Below, piece after piece: positions 1 to 9,655 of a DNA stretch of 39,711 bases. Position 1 is the stretch's first letter. Every line of letters starts with the position of its first letter. The stretch spans positions 94,468 to 134,178 of the forward strand of contig BFEA01000401.1 in assembly GCA_003427395.1 (NCBI GenBank), given 5' to 3'. The notes under the pieces were generated by a model. It was not told the origin of the DNA, searched no databases, and worked only from the letters and a program-made list of their open reading frames with translations. Origin of the DNA: Chara braunii. Lineage: Eukaryota > Streptophyta > Charophyceae > Charales > Characeae. The translations under genes and the position numbers were made by a program.

Positions 1-4
1 CGGG

Positions 5-28
5 AAAAAAAAAAAAAAAAAAAAAAAA
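5..28. repeat. poly-A run
   Basis: There are 24 consecutive A. It may be a retroelement tail, but the body before it lies outside the window. The following bases to about position 597 contain only short open frames that I do not recognise. Confidence 0.9.
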
Positions 29-597
29 GCCCGCATATCGGATGGCTCGCCTCCAAGATGTTTGTTCGCATCAACGCCAGCCATGTGCCCCGCCCAAGGG
101 GTGGGTGCTCTCGTTTAATGGCGTGCTATGAACATTTCGGTACGCTCACCCCTCTGCACACTACCCCGCCCTCCATCACCTTCATCTGCCGGCTCTCACC
201 GAAACTTCGACCCGAATCCGGCGTGCAGCGCGTCATGGACCTCTGCCCCACAGCCAATGCTACTTAAGGGATAGGATAAAATAATAATGAGGTAAGTACG
301 TTCATGTCACCTTGGAGTATAGAATGGACAAAAAGAGCACGCGTCGGCAAAGAAACCACGCCGAGTTCGGAAAGGCAAGGGAAGTACCGACGGCCGTGGT
401 GTCAGACCAGGTGTCATATTTACAGGGTCGCCCGTGGTGTCAGAGGGGAAAACAAATAAAAAGAAAATGGCCAAGGGCGACGAGGGGCACTATTGGACCG
501 AAATCGCTCATTTCGAGTTCGCACATGTTTTCTTTGCCTACACGAGTTTTTTGTGCCTTTACGAGTTTCAAAACAAAAACTGAATTGGAATTGATCG
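29..597. other. no recognisable gene
   Basis: This stretch holds short open frames (for example 58-267 and 312-647) without any family signature. The part next to the tRNA may be organelle-derived flank, but I cannot show that from the sequence alone. Confidence 0.5.
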
Positions 598-669
598 CTG
601 GAGTAAAAGGATTCGAACCTTTGCATGTCGGTATCAAAAACCGATGACTTTCCACTTGGCTATACTCCA
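598..669 (-). tRNA. trnQ-UUG: organelle-type tRNA-Gln (UUG), probably a nuclear copy
   Basis: Read on the minus strand, this folds as a cloverleaf. The 7-bp acceptor stem is perfect (TGGAGTA with TACTCCA), the anticodon stem TCGGT/ACCGA is perfect, and the loop TTTTGAT gives anticodon UUG (Gln). The T arm is AAAGG-TTCGAAT-CCTTT and the discriminator base is G. No CCA is encoded. The D stem is GCC against GTC, so one pair (C with U) is broken. From memory, the overall sequence is very close to plant mitochondrial trnQ, which has an intact D stem. I therefore infer a mitochondrial fragment inserted in nuclear DNA and slightly decayed. A functional gene is possible but less likely. The anticodon and fold are seen directly; the mitochondrial origin is inferred. 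Confidence 0.8.
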
Positions 670-844
670 ATGAGATAACGCGACCGACCAACGGCCTCAA
701 TGTCTTAGCTTAGAATTGTGCTTCTGTTTTTCAACTATTTGACTACACCATACAAACATGCCGCGTCCACCGTTGTTTCAATAATAATAACAACAGTAAT
801 AATAATAATGATATGATAATAATCATAATAATGGAAGGATTTTC

Positions 845-1328
845 ATGTTGCCGACACCAGGTCCCAGTTCCTGGGCCTCTGAGTCCAAAAGAGGCCAAAG
901 AGGCTGAACGTCAAAGTATCATGCCGGGCCGGTACCTCAGGCCAGACTAGTCAAAGTCCAACTGGTACCCAGCCACAGAGTGCAGTCCCAAAGTCCAAAT
1001 GCAGCAGCACTCCAATAAAATCTGGAAAGTACCGGGCCTCAAAAATTCAAGCAGCAAACAGGCCCAGGGCAACCGGTACCAGTCAGAAGCAGGCCAAGGC
1101 CAAGTCAAGTCAATATTAAAGGACAGCTCCAGCACATTGGACACACTGTTCATTTGTGAGAAAGTGGAAGCGCTGTTGACTGCTTGTGCAACATCACGAG
1201 TTGGACTGCGTGCTGAGAAGCCTGTTGAGCGATGCTAGGTTGAAGAAGACAGGCAGCCATAGCCACAAGTAGGAAGTAGAGCAGTAAGAGGAAGGCGGAT
1301 GTATTCAGGGCCACGATCCTCATAGTAC

Positions 1329-1420
<92 letters not shown>

Positions 1421-1421
1421 N

Positions 1422-1512
<91 letters not shown>

Positions 1513-1566
1513 ACACGAGGAGGGAACTCAGTTACATACCTGATTGAGGCTGTTGGATGTTGCAAT
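845..1566 (-). repeat. diverged LTR-like repeat (possible family B member)
   Basis: This stretch is rich in GGCC, GGTACC and CCCAGG words like the LTR-like copies elsewhere. It contains CCATAGCC at 1257-1264. A (GA)n tract is followed about 27 bp later by ACATACCTG, the same order (microsatellite, then ACATACCTG) as in the inverted family B copy near 38.9 kb. Similarity is patchy, so membership is a suggestion. No coding signal was seen. Confidence 0.35.
1332..1510. repeat. (GA)n microsatellite
   Basis: About 179 bp of uninterrupted GA dinucleotides with one N at 1421. The N and the length suggest an assembly join, so the true length is uncertain. Long open frames over it (Ser-Leu or Arg-Glu) are artefacts of the repeat. 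Confidence 0.97.
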
Positions 1567-1570
1567 GATG

Positions 1571-1655
1571 AGCGCCGGGATTCGAACTCTGACTTTGTAT
1601 AATATGATCATTCATTGAAGTTTCTCGAGCTGCGCTAAGTTGCTAGCCTGGTGTT
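1571..1655 (-). ncRNA. tRNA-like pol III promoter relic (possible SINE head)
   Basis: On the minus strand a box A-like word (TAGCGCAGCTCG, 1626-1637) is followed about 40 bp later by a box B-like word (AGTTCGAATCC, 1578-1588), the spacing expected for a tRNA-type internal promoter. The T stem pairs at only 3 of 5 positions and no acceptor stem forms, so it is not a working tRNA. It may be a tRNA-derived SINE head, a decayed tRNA, or chance. Confidence 0.3.
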
Positions 1656-1659
1656 CCCA

Positions 1660-2016
1660 TCTTTGAACTTCTGTGTGAATCTTTGTGTGAACTCCCATTG
1701 TGCATGTGCTTGGAGAGTGAAAGCAGGTGCAGTGTCCCTTACATCAGATACGCACCCAATGCTTCCCTTTGTTACAGTCAAGGGACCCTGAGGCAGCAGC
1801 ATTCATTTATTCCTGCAGTGGGAAGGGTTTACTACCGCTTGATCCCTGCTCTCCCCTTTCTAGCCTAGCTATCTCATTAGAAAGGCATCAGCTTTCCCTT
1901 GCCTTCAATGCTTTGTCATGTGTAATTTTTAAATCTAACTAGTCCCTTTCTCTCCACTGTTATGAACTGCCAGAGAAACTGATGATACGAGGATTCTGCT
2001 GGTTGGAGCTGTAATC
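1660..2016. other. no recognisable gene
   Basis: I see only short open frames and no family signature between the tRNA-like relic and the next T-rich tract. Confidence 0.5.
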
Positions 2017-2165
2017 CTTTCTTTTCTTTTTCTTTTTTTCTTTTTTTTTTTTTTTCTTTTTTTTTGACAAAAAACAGTCCCTCCAGCCCTATGCCCAGTC
2101 AGGGTTCCGGGAGGAGCCACTGGGGGGCACCAGTGGGGACTCCTTCCGTCTCCCTGCCCATCCCC
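2017..2165 (-). repeat. A-tailed GC-rich retroelement end
   Basis: On the minus strand a GC-rich stretch leads into an interrupted A-run (T-rich on plus at 2017-2065). It contains a 7-bp hairpin, CCACTGG at 2117-2123 with CCAGTGG at 2130-2136. The arrangement looks like the 3' end of a retroposed sequence inserted in minus orientation. The family is not identified. Confidence 0.45.
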
Positions 2166-2271
2166 CAAAAGAACCTACACTTCGACACTGTCCTTCGTCG
2201 GTCCTACCCTGCTGCCACGCACCCACACTGGCAGCGAATTTGAAGCATTGCAGAGTGAAGCAAGCTAAAAC

Positions 2272-2346
2272 TTTTTTTTTTTTTTTAAAGATGCTCCAAT
2301 CTATTCGTGGGGAGCAGCACGTGCTGGGAAACGGGCCCAGCGTCCC
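2272..2346 (-). repeat. retroelement tail with two-hairpin motif (copy 1)
   Basis: Minus-strand copy of a dispersed motif also found at 16841, 16916, 20324 and 29035. Hairpin 1 is GCTGGG...CCCAGC, where other copies have GCTGGA...TCCAGC. Hairpin 2 is GCTCC...GGAGC. A 15-base A-run (T at 2272-2286 on plus) follows directly, as expected for the 3' end of a non-LTR retroelement or a SINE it mobilises. Confidence 0.65.
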
Positions 2347-2349
2347 TTA

Positions 2350-3529
2350 TACTTGGAATACATTGATGATTGATGAAATTTGGGATGATTCGGGAATACT
2401 TCAGGATGACTGAAATAATAAGCACGAGGTTGATGTTGACTACTCAGAATGCTTCTCTACTCAGATCTCACAAACTACCCTAACCCTAATCTCAGGTATC
2501 CATGTCAACCAGCCAATCTCTACCGAGCCAATCCTGTGTACCAACCAAGCCTCTACCCGGTCTCACACCCCAATTTAGCTACGTTACAGGGCAGTGCCAC
2601 CCACCCCAGCTCCGACCCTCGTCGGCCAGATTGTAGCCTTTGGTCAAGTATTATGATTGCCTTCCACCCTCAGCAATCCCCAGATCTCTATCCAAGGCCT
2701 CAAGCTCCTATGAAGGTTACAGGGCGATGCCCCAGCACCGGCCAGCGTCGTTCTGGCTACTACTCAACCTGGGCAAAAACACAATAAAAGCTCAATTAGG
2801 AAATCAGTTATACTAGAATGTCACCTAAGAATTCGGATCTGATAATAGTGGGATTCTGAGCAAAAAAAGACTCTGATGATGTTGATGTGATGATGTTGAT
2901 GATGATGAAGGCTTGGCAGATTTAGAAAAATTATTCCCCCCATCCTTCTTCTTCCCCTCTGCCCTTTCGTTGCCTCTGCCAAAAAAAGGGATGCCCTGAT
3001 CACGAGCACTCCTCCTCGGCCCCAACTTGGACAGACCCGCATCCATCCCCTAACCTACATAAGCATCCAATTCCCCCCAAAGTATGCTTATGTCGAACCC
3101 TTGCTCTTATCTGCCACCGCTGGGGAATGATGCCCTCCCATTCATCCTTCCCAGCCCCAGATAACAACATCCCTCATGATCTGCTCCCACTCCCTCCAGG
3201 GCATTCACCTCCCACCTTGTGATGCCCCTGTAGAGTGGGGCTCTCCCCCTCCAAATGAGCCCCCAAACCACGACAGCTCAGATTTCGCCGCACACGAGGG
3301 AAAAATTAAGAAAATAAATAAGAAATGGAAAATTCATTTCTCCCCTCCTCCTCCCCCCCCGGCTTCCCTCCTGTCCCTCCACTGACCTACTTCCTCCTCC
3401 TGCTCCTGCCAAAGCAACAGGCAACCACTTGCCCTCATCTGCCTCCGCCAGGATGTGATGCTGGACCGTACATCTCTCCCAGCCCCAGATTTGAGCATCC
3501 CTCCATATCTGCCCTCAGTCCCAACCCAG
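2350..3529. other. non-coding stretch with diverged short duplications
   Basis: There is no recognisable gene. Part of it (2575-2770) is listed separately as a dimer repeat. Around 3110-3180 and 3440-3520 two C/T-rich segments share words such as CCCAGCCCCAGAT, suggesting an old local duplication. The Pro- and Ser-rich open frames follow base composition. Confidence 0.5.
2575..2770 (+). repeat. GC-rich dimer repeat (copy 1)
   Basis: Two diverged units about 133 bp apart (at 2583 and 2716) share GTTACAGGGC followed by TGCC, C-rich DNA and GGCCAG. The same motif pair with about 136-bp spacing occurs at 12060-12265. This suggests a dispersed repeat built as a dimer. Confidence 0.45.
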
Positions 3530-3710
3530 ACTAAAACGAACTGAAAAACAGACTGAAACCGAATGACAATCACAGGCTAAACTAAATAAAACAGACTACA
3601 ACACAAACAGTCTGGAACCAGAACAGAGTAAAACAGACGAAAAAAGCAGACTGAAATGGCTAGACTGAGTGAAAAAAGACTGAAACAGAAAAAAGACAGA
3701 CTAAAGTAAG
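3530..3710. repeat. degenerate A-rich minisatellite
   Basis: A run of imperfect copies of a word close to ACAGACTGAAA, for example ACAGACTGAAACC, ACAGACTACAAC, GCAGACTGAAATG and AGACTGAAACAG, with variable spacing. No coding potential was seen. Origin unknown. Confidence 0.7.
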
Positions 3711-3911
3711 GTACCGAAGAGGCAGAATGGATTAGAAAATTGAAAACTTTTGGCATCCTTTGGTTTTACTTAGCAGGGACTTTTTCTTCACCAATCGTGA
3801 GGGCTTCCCTGTTACAGACGTGTTTCCAAGGACTGTGGGTGGGGGGGGAACGGGTCTGGGAACTCCTCTGCAGGTCTCATAGGGATGCTAGAATCTACTG
3901 TCAGCCAATCC

Positions 3912-4560
3912 TTAAATCTCAGTCGGTAGTCCCTTGGCACCTCCTCTCCATGGCTGCCCTCCCCCCCCTCCTCTCCTTCCCAATCCCCTGTCCAGCATAC
4001 TTCGGTCTCCGCCCAACCATTCCCTGGAAAACTGTAGTAGTCGTTCCCGGATGTCTTTGGATCTATGGAGATTGTCTAGTGTTTGCCTAGTTGTCTTCAA
4101 TCTGTGCGAGAGCTCCAGTTGGAAGTGCAGTTTGAATTGTTCCACCCTCTCTTCTCCCTCTACCCGAACTTGGTCTAGAGTTAGGACGAAGCGTTGCCAC
4201 CATAGGACCCACAGGATCGTTCGTCGGGATAGGTGGAACATGTTCGACACAAAGGTGTCGTCTTGGAAAGGTGGGTAGTGGCCCGTTAGGATGGCACGCC
4301 AATCCCACGGCCATGGATGCCCCGGGACCATTTGTTGCCACACCCTATCCCACCACCTCCAGGTCAGAATGACTGCTGGACATTGTAGAAATATATGCTC
4401 AATTGTCTCTGCTCTCTTTCTAGCCGGGAAACCCAACAGGCATCGAGAGCACCAAGGGAGCGCACGGCCTTGTTGTTCTAACTGCGAGTGATCGATCAAC
4501 CAGTTGTTTGTTGGTAGGCACCGATGCAAGATTTGCTGTAATCCTATACCTCACTTTTCG
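3912..4560 (-). pseudogene. LINE ORF2 C-terminal fragment (RT-associated zinc finger)
   Basis: About 205 minus-strand codons are open. The product matches the zinc-binding region found after plant LINE reverse transcriptases. It starts at HRCLPTNNWLIDH, then has a WCSRC pair, IEHIFLQC supplying His and Cys, and a Trp-rich segment containing LWVLWWQRF, and ends in a Gly-rich tail. The same family appears at 11617-11845 and 28150-28623. In a full element this region follows the RT and helps bind RNA or target DNA. Endonuclease and RT are absent, so this is a 5'-truncated copy. No A-tail was found at its downstream (lower-coordinate) side. The reading frame is still open, which may mean a fairly recent insertion. 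Confidence 0.8.
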
Positions 4561-5175
4561 CCTTTTCAACCTCTATATGTCCCCCTGTTGTCCCCCTCAC
4601 CTGCTCTTCTATACCCTGATTAAGTCCTAATGAAGTCAGCATGGCGCTACCCCATGTGCCCCTTCGGAAGGATTGACTGACACCTAAGTAGATATCTCCT
4701 CATACACTACCCTTCCCTTCTGATTTGCCGCTCCTTTGGAACCAAACCTCGATTCCAGAGAATAGGAGGTTCTCACTCGGTTCACTACTGCAAACTGCTT
4801 GAGAGAGGGCTTTACTCTAGGGCTGTCCCGGTTGGCGGCGGTTGGGCACAGCTTGTGGATTGTACACAGATGGCCACTGAATCTTCACAGAATTCAGTTC
4901 AATTAACCACTCGGTTCACTACTGCAATCCTCCCTTTTGAATCTGCACCGAATTAACCACTGTCAAGACTGCCAAGTCTAGCCTTTTTGGTAGCTCCATG
5001 CGGGGTCTGCACATTGAGCCCCATGTGGGTCCCATTTTTTCCATTGCAGCCTGTTGTCCACCACTGTTGCCACCTTCCTGTCCAATAAACATTTCTGATG
5101 AATGCCCTCTTTCTGAAGTCCGCCCTTATCGATCCAGGGTAACACAGGTTTTTGGTCTTCTGCCATCTGCACCTG
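4561..5175. other. no recognisable gene
   Basis: Only short open frames without family signatures. The phrase CGGTTCACTACTGCAA occurs twice (near 4778 and 4913), a small local duplication. Confidence 0.5.
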
Positions 5176-5188
5176 ATCTATCTGTCTG

Positions 5189-5247
<59 letters not shown>
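5176..5247. repeat. (TCTA)n microsatellite
   Basis: About 70 bp of tetranucleotide repeats, starting with two TCTG units and then perfect TCTA. Confidence 0.97.
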
Positions 5248-5248
<1 letters not shown>

Positions 5249-6059
5249 GTGTCGTCAGTGCCGCACAGCACAATGGTGTCCCACTGCGTGTCCCATTGAT
5301 GAATGAGCATCTTTCACCTACATGTCGAAGACTAACCTGGTCTCATCACCTCCAAGGCTCTCCCTCTCCTCTGCCAGGCCACAGGCACCCTAGACCGATC
5401 AACCCTCAGTCCGCCTCAAGGGCCTCTGTGCCTTGCAAAAGAAAATGAAAACGTGGAAGCTGTAATGTGACGAATGCAGAATTATTGCCAAACCGTACGA
5501 TGTGAAAGAGATTTTTAGTGGACTCTTCATGACAATACATAAGTGTAGTAGTTTTTGCCGGTTTTCCATCTGTTAGTGTAATGCCTGCCATAATGTTTTC
5601 TTTGAAGGATGACTGGATCAGGTATCCTTCACATTCCCTCTATCTGACATTAGGTACACTTCCAAGTGATTGCCGAAGAAGTTTGGTTGTGGAGAGAAGT
5701 TCACACACACCTGATATCTTCACCGTCACCAGCCCAACTTCACTATAGTCCGTTGTATACAATGTTCTATTCCATTCCTGAATGTTTATGACATTAGGAC
5801 AAGTCAATCAGGCACAAAGAAAAACAAGAAGGATGCATGAGCTTCCTGAAACAAAAAAACAAGGAAAAAGAGATGCCAGAAATAGCAGGAGCAGAAAAAT
5901 GCCAAGTGCAAGTGAAACCGAATTGTGGCCCCTCTTCAATCAAAGAAGAATCACACACAAATAGTCATTTTGCTGGATTCACCCAACACATCCTCAAAAT
6001 TCAAGGACCTTTAATATAAATAAATTGGTCCTCTCCCATGGCCTATGGGACCCTCTCTC
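5248..6059. other. no recognisable gene
   Basis: Short open frames only; none resembles a known protein. I see no RNA gene or transposon signature here. Confidence 0.5.
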
Positions 6060-6150
6060 CTTCTTCTTCTTCTTCTTCTTCTTCTTCTTCTTCTTCTTCT
6101 TCTTCTTCTTCTTCTTCTTCTTCTTCTTCTTCTTCTTCTTTTTTTTTTTT
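6060..6150. repeat. (TTC)n microsatellite with T-run
   Basis: About 80 bp of TTC repeats followed by a T-run ending at 6150. Long Leu, Phe or Lys frames over it are artefacts. Confidence 0.97.
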
Positions 6151-6865
6151 CCTCCCCTCATAAAAGGCCAGGGTGTTGTAGAGACCAAGGATTAGACCAT
6201 GCTGATCGCTGGCAGCACCAGTTGATGGTTGTCCTGACAGGATAGGCCACCTCCCCTACCCTTCCCAACGTTAGAACTCCCAGCACACCCCCTATCCCTA
6301 CTATCCTGCCTCAGTGTGACCAGGACTCAGACGAGTATCGAGGACAAATTGGACCAGACAGCAGTGACAAGCACCAAGGCTGGGCAGGCCCCCAGCCGTA
6401 GTGCAAGCCGAAGCGGACGAACCTTGTCATATGGAAACTCCGTCCTCCTCGTCGCTAGTTACAATGGCAATCACCATCGCCGCTTATGCCTAACCCAATG
6501 GGCCTTCCCTTCTCCCTCAAGGGAGGTAGATGCTTGACTGAAACATTTCCAACACTTTCAGGCTGCTGTCACTCAGCCTCTTCAGGGGGATGATGCAGAA
6601 GCTTCCTTCATAGTTCCTTGCAGCACCAGCCCCATTTCTTCTCAAACCTACCTGCAAAATTCTACATCAGTTCGGCAGAAGCTAAGTCGGCCTCTTACCA
6701 GTGTACGCGGTAAGAGAAAGCCTACCAGACCAAATGGGGTGCAGCGCATACCAGTCTTGTGTGAAATCTCGACTACCCTGGGTTTGGTGATTTTTAATTC
6801 TAATTTTCAGGAATAAAAAATAAAAAAAAACAGGACTCCACATCAGGGGAAAACATAAAAACAAT
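6151..6865. other. no recognisable gene
   Basis: Short open frames only. The last 80 bp are A-rich and lead into repeat family B. Confidence 0.5.
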
Positions 6866-7401
6866 AAAATGAATGCAAGGAAGATGAGCAATAGCGAACT
6901 TCAGCAATCAAACAGCATCATACACATAAGACCAGATAGTCATGACCTCGAACCAATAGCAGAATTGCATCACGAGTTTCACCAAATAAGAGNACACCAA
7001 AAGCTCATAATTGACAATGCTGGAATAGTCTCATCATCATCATCAACGAAGAACCAATGTTGATATCCTATCTGGCGCTCGGCGCCCAGACTACAGATGG
7101 CAGATCCTATCTAGCCTACACTACAATGCCGAAGATGACGACAACAGCTCTCCCGAAGTACGAGCAGATAGCGGCCAATGCCGCACGCTTCCAGCACCAG
7201 GTATGTCTCTTGCATCACTCACAACCTCATTCCCCAACACACAGATGCCACATGCACCCAAGGACCACCCTGCGCCACACCCAGCTCACAGCAGCGCAGC
7301 TCGGCTATGGCTGCCTGCTCCTTCCAGCTCGCCGGTGAGCGCGTGAGCGCTAGCCAGCTTCAGCGCAGCAGCGCTTGCGCAGCATGCAGCCAGCACCCGA
7401 A
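6866..7401 (+). repeat. repeat family B, truncated copy
   Basis: This aligns in order with 15309-16417 (plus) and 38283-39294 (minus). All three start with a GCAAGGAARATGA-like word and continue through CACCAAAT..GAG and CCAATGT. They then share a GC hairpin (CTGGCGC-TCG-GCGCCCAG here, near 7074) and the splice-donor-like CAGGTATGT (7198-7206). The copy stops at 7401, exactly where the Ty3 LTR begins, so the Ty3 element probably inserted into it. It contains GGCTATGG at 7303-7310. There is one N at 6993. The class of family B (LTR or leader of an LTR element) is not settled. Confidence 0.6.
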
Positions 7402-8407
7402 TGTTATGAACTTGGTTGTCTGACGATTTTTGCCGCCACTCACACACAGACAGTCTCATACACGCCCATACATGCATAAGAGAAGGGGGAGAGGAGACAG
7501 AGTCCACACTGCATACAGATCAGAGTAGGCAGCGAAAGTTCAACCATGCACAAATGGGGAGAAGACACTCAGTGTTTCTCACTCTCTGACAAACTCCCAA
7601 CAACCAATCACAAGAAGAACCTGCGAGGATAACAATTGGAATTCACACTGATGAAGAGCCAATTAAACCAGATATCGTTACAGAGTTTGTTCCAGTATCT
7701 CCCACTCTCAGAACCCCACACTCCACTCTCTACCCTACACCCAGTTAGTAGCGCACAACCGAAACAGCCTCCCAGAGGCCAGCGCCAACCACCCAGATGA
7801 AGAACAGATCCGGCGATGAAGTCTTCAGTGCCGATGAACAACTCTGACGAAGAAACCAGGCAGCTATGGCTGCCGCCACCCACAAACACTCAGTGAAGAG
7901 CCTCGATATAGCCTAGCCAGACGCAGATACCCCCAGGGGTAGATGTGCTGAGGTTGCCCCAGCTCCGGCAACCTTCAGAAGGGCCGGCTATGGCTGTCAT
8001 CCTAGGCAAGGGTCTCAGGATGCCGCCTGCAGACAATTGCCACCGCCAACTTGCTTGGCTTCTCCAAACGCTGCGTCGCGCAAAATGAACAGCCAAAAGT
8101 CCTCAACAGTCCTACCCGAACCTACTTGTAGATTCTACACTATCCTAGCCTAGGACCTACCAGTACCGTTTCAGTTAGGGCCTACTCGGCATCTACGGAA
8201 TCGGTCCTACTGCTGCACTTAGGGCTCAAGGCCACTTAGGGCCGGTAACTACTCAGCCTCTACTTCTGTTAATTCCGTCTATTTTTAGAATAGCGGGCGG
8301 CCCTTAGTGCGAAAAAAAAAAAACACAGCAAGGCACACAGCAAACACAGCAGTACACTGTACAGCCTCGCAGTCAGTCTCGACAGTTGAAATCAGCAAGT
8401 CATTGCA
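7402..8407 (-). mobile_element. 3' LTR of minus-strand Ty3 element (family A)
   Basis: On plus the ends are TGTTATGAAC and AAGTCATTGCA, so in element sense it runs TGCAATGAC to TTCATAACA, with canonical TG and CA. It matches the solo LTR at 36965-38176 in order from end to end, including CACGCCCATACAT near the start, an AGCTATGGCTGC word (7862-7873) and AAGTCATTGCA at the other end. It lies 3 bp past the pol stop codon, with a G-run (7 G on minus) just inside as a weak polypurine tract. There is no matching 5' LTR next to the truncated pol. Polyadenylation and promoter signals must lie inside but I cannot place them. Confidence 0.8.
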
Positions 8408-8410
8408 GGC

Positions 8411-9073
8411 TTACCCCCCCGGGGAGCGAGGACCTCCGAGCTCGGGATGCAGACGAGGTGAACGGCGAGGAAGGTTGCCCTTCTGAGCTGCTTCATATCG
8501 TAAAACAAATGACTTTGTTGTCTTGAGAAGTTCCCTTCTGTAAAACCATCTGTTCTCAGAAGGAGGCTGGAACGCGAACCTCACAAGATACTGTCGATCG
8601 GGGCCGGTGCCCCACTCATCCTCGATCCATTCCACGTCATATCCCTTGCCAGGGATCGGTGGACTAAATTGAGGAGGCCGGTCTACAAATGCATCAGCTG
8701 GAGTGAATGAAAGCAGCTTAGATTCATGGAAGACCGGGTAGATTCGTAGATGCAGCGGGACGTCAATGACATAGGATGGACCAAATGGATCAGCGCCCAC
8801 TGTATCTAAGACCTGCCATGGACCCAAGTAACGAGGCAACAACTTGGGGGAGATGTCTTCCTCCCTCGACAGCTCAGAACTGGCTACCCAGACATAATCA
8901 CCAGTGCGGATGGGGGAAGGCCGCCTGTGGCAATTAGCTTGTTCAATCATTGCCTTTTGGGCTTTGAACAAGTTCACCCGTGCTCTTTTCACATCTATGC
9001 GGTAGCGTCTGGTGAACTCTGCGGTGCCTGGTGTCAAGTCTGACTTGGCCTTATCGATGATATCATCGAGAGG
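8411..9073 (-). pseudogene. pol: Ty3/gypsy integrase C-terminus with chromodomain-like tail
   Basis: The product is the integrase C-terminal part of a Ty3/gypsy Pol. A GPY/F-type module is visible as KLLPRYLGPWQVL followed by YPVFHESKL. After a Pro-rich linker comes a segment with YDVEWIEDE, QYLVRF and an aromatic and acidic stretch before REL. This resembles the core of a chromodomain, the module chromoviruses use to target modified histones, but the match is divergent. The tail is basic (RRSPRL) and ends just before the LTR. An in-frame TAG at 9074-9076 separates it from the catalytic core. Parts are read directly; the targeting role is family knowledge. Confidence 0.85.
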
Positions 9074-9076
9074 CTA

Positions 9077-9655
9077 TCGTGGTTCACGTCCCCAGTGCAG
9101 CCGGTATAGACTGAACCCAGTCGAGGAATGGACGAACATGTTATAAACAAGTTGTGCCCGAGCCAAGTGGAGATCCCACTCCTGCTGATCTGGAGAGATG
9201 ACAGGACACAGCAATTGGAATAAGACTTGGTTCATCATTTCAGCCTGACCATTGGCTTCAGGATGATGACCAAAAGTCATGTCCAATCGTGAGTGCAGGT
9301 AGTCCTTACAGTAGGACTGCCACTCATCGCTGCAATATCGGGGGTCTCTATCACTGACTATAGAAGTGGGTGGTCCATGGTGTGTGACCCACCTCTCTGA
9401 GAAGGGTGCTCTCACAGCCGGAACTCTAGCTACCTCTGGATGAACTCTGCGTATTTGGAGAACCTGTCCACGCAGACCATAACCTAACGCATGCCACGAG
9501 GGGTGGTCTTGCCTAAATCTGTGAAATCAATCAACACAGATTCAGTAGGGCCATCAGGTATGGGTAGGGGTTTGAGTAGTCCCAGAGGAGGCCTACGCTG
9601 GACCTTGTTCCTCTGGCAAAGCTCACAGGTTTCCACATAGCGTAGCATATTATCC
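9077..9655 (-). pseudogene. pol: Ty3/gypsy integrase core, disrupted
   Basis: Catalytic-core signatures are present: IDFTDLG with the first Asp, VCVDRFSKYAEF, IVSDRDPRY with the second Asp, and HHPEANGQAEM with the Glu. The DDE set is therefore readable. It is disrupted by a TAG at 9484-9486 and by one frameshift near 9440 and another near 9655, where the zinc-binding domain changes frame. Integrase inserts the cDNA copy into chromosomes. This copy cannot make a continuous enzyme. Confidence 0.9.

Noticed and set aside
1320-1565. Long Ser-Leu open frame
   Set aside because: It is a translation of the (GA)n tract and changes frame with tract length.
2449-2787. 112-codon Pro- and Tyr-rich frame
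   Set aside because: It overlaps a dimer repeat and its composition follows the C-rich DNA.
5994-6245. Poly-Lys and poly-Leu open frames
   Set aside because: They translate the TTC microsatellite and T-run.
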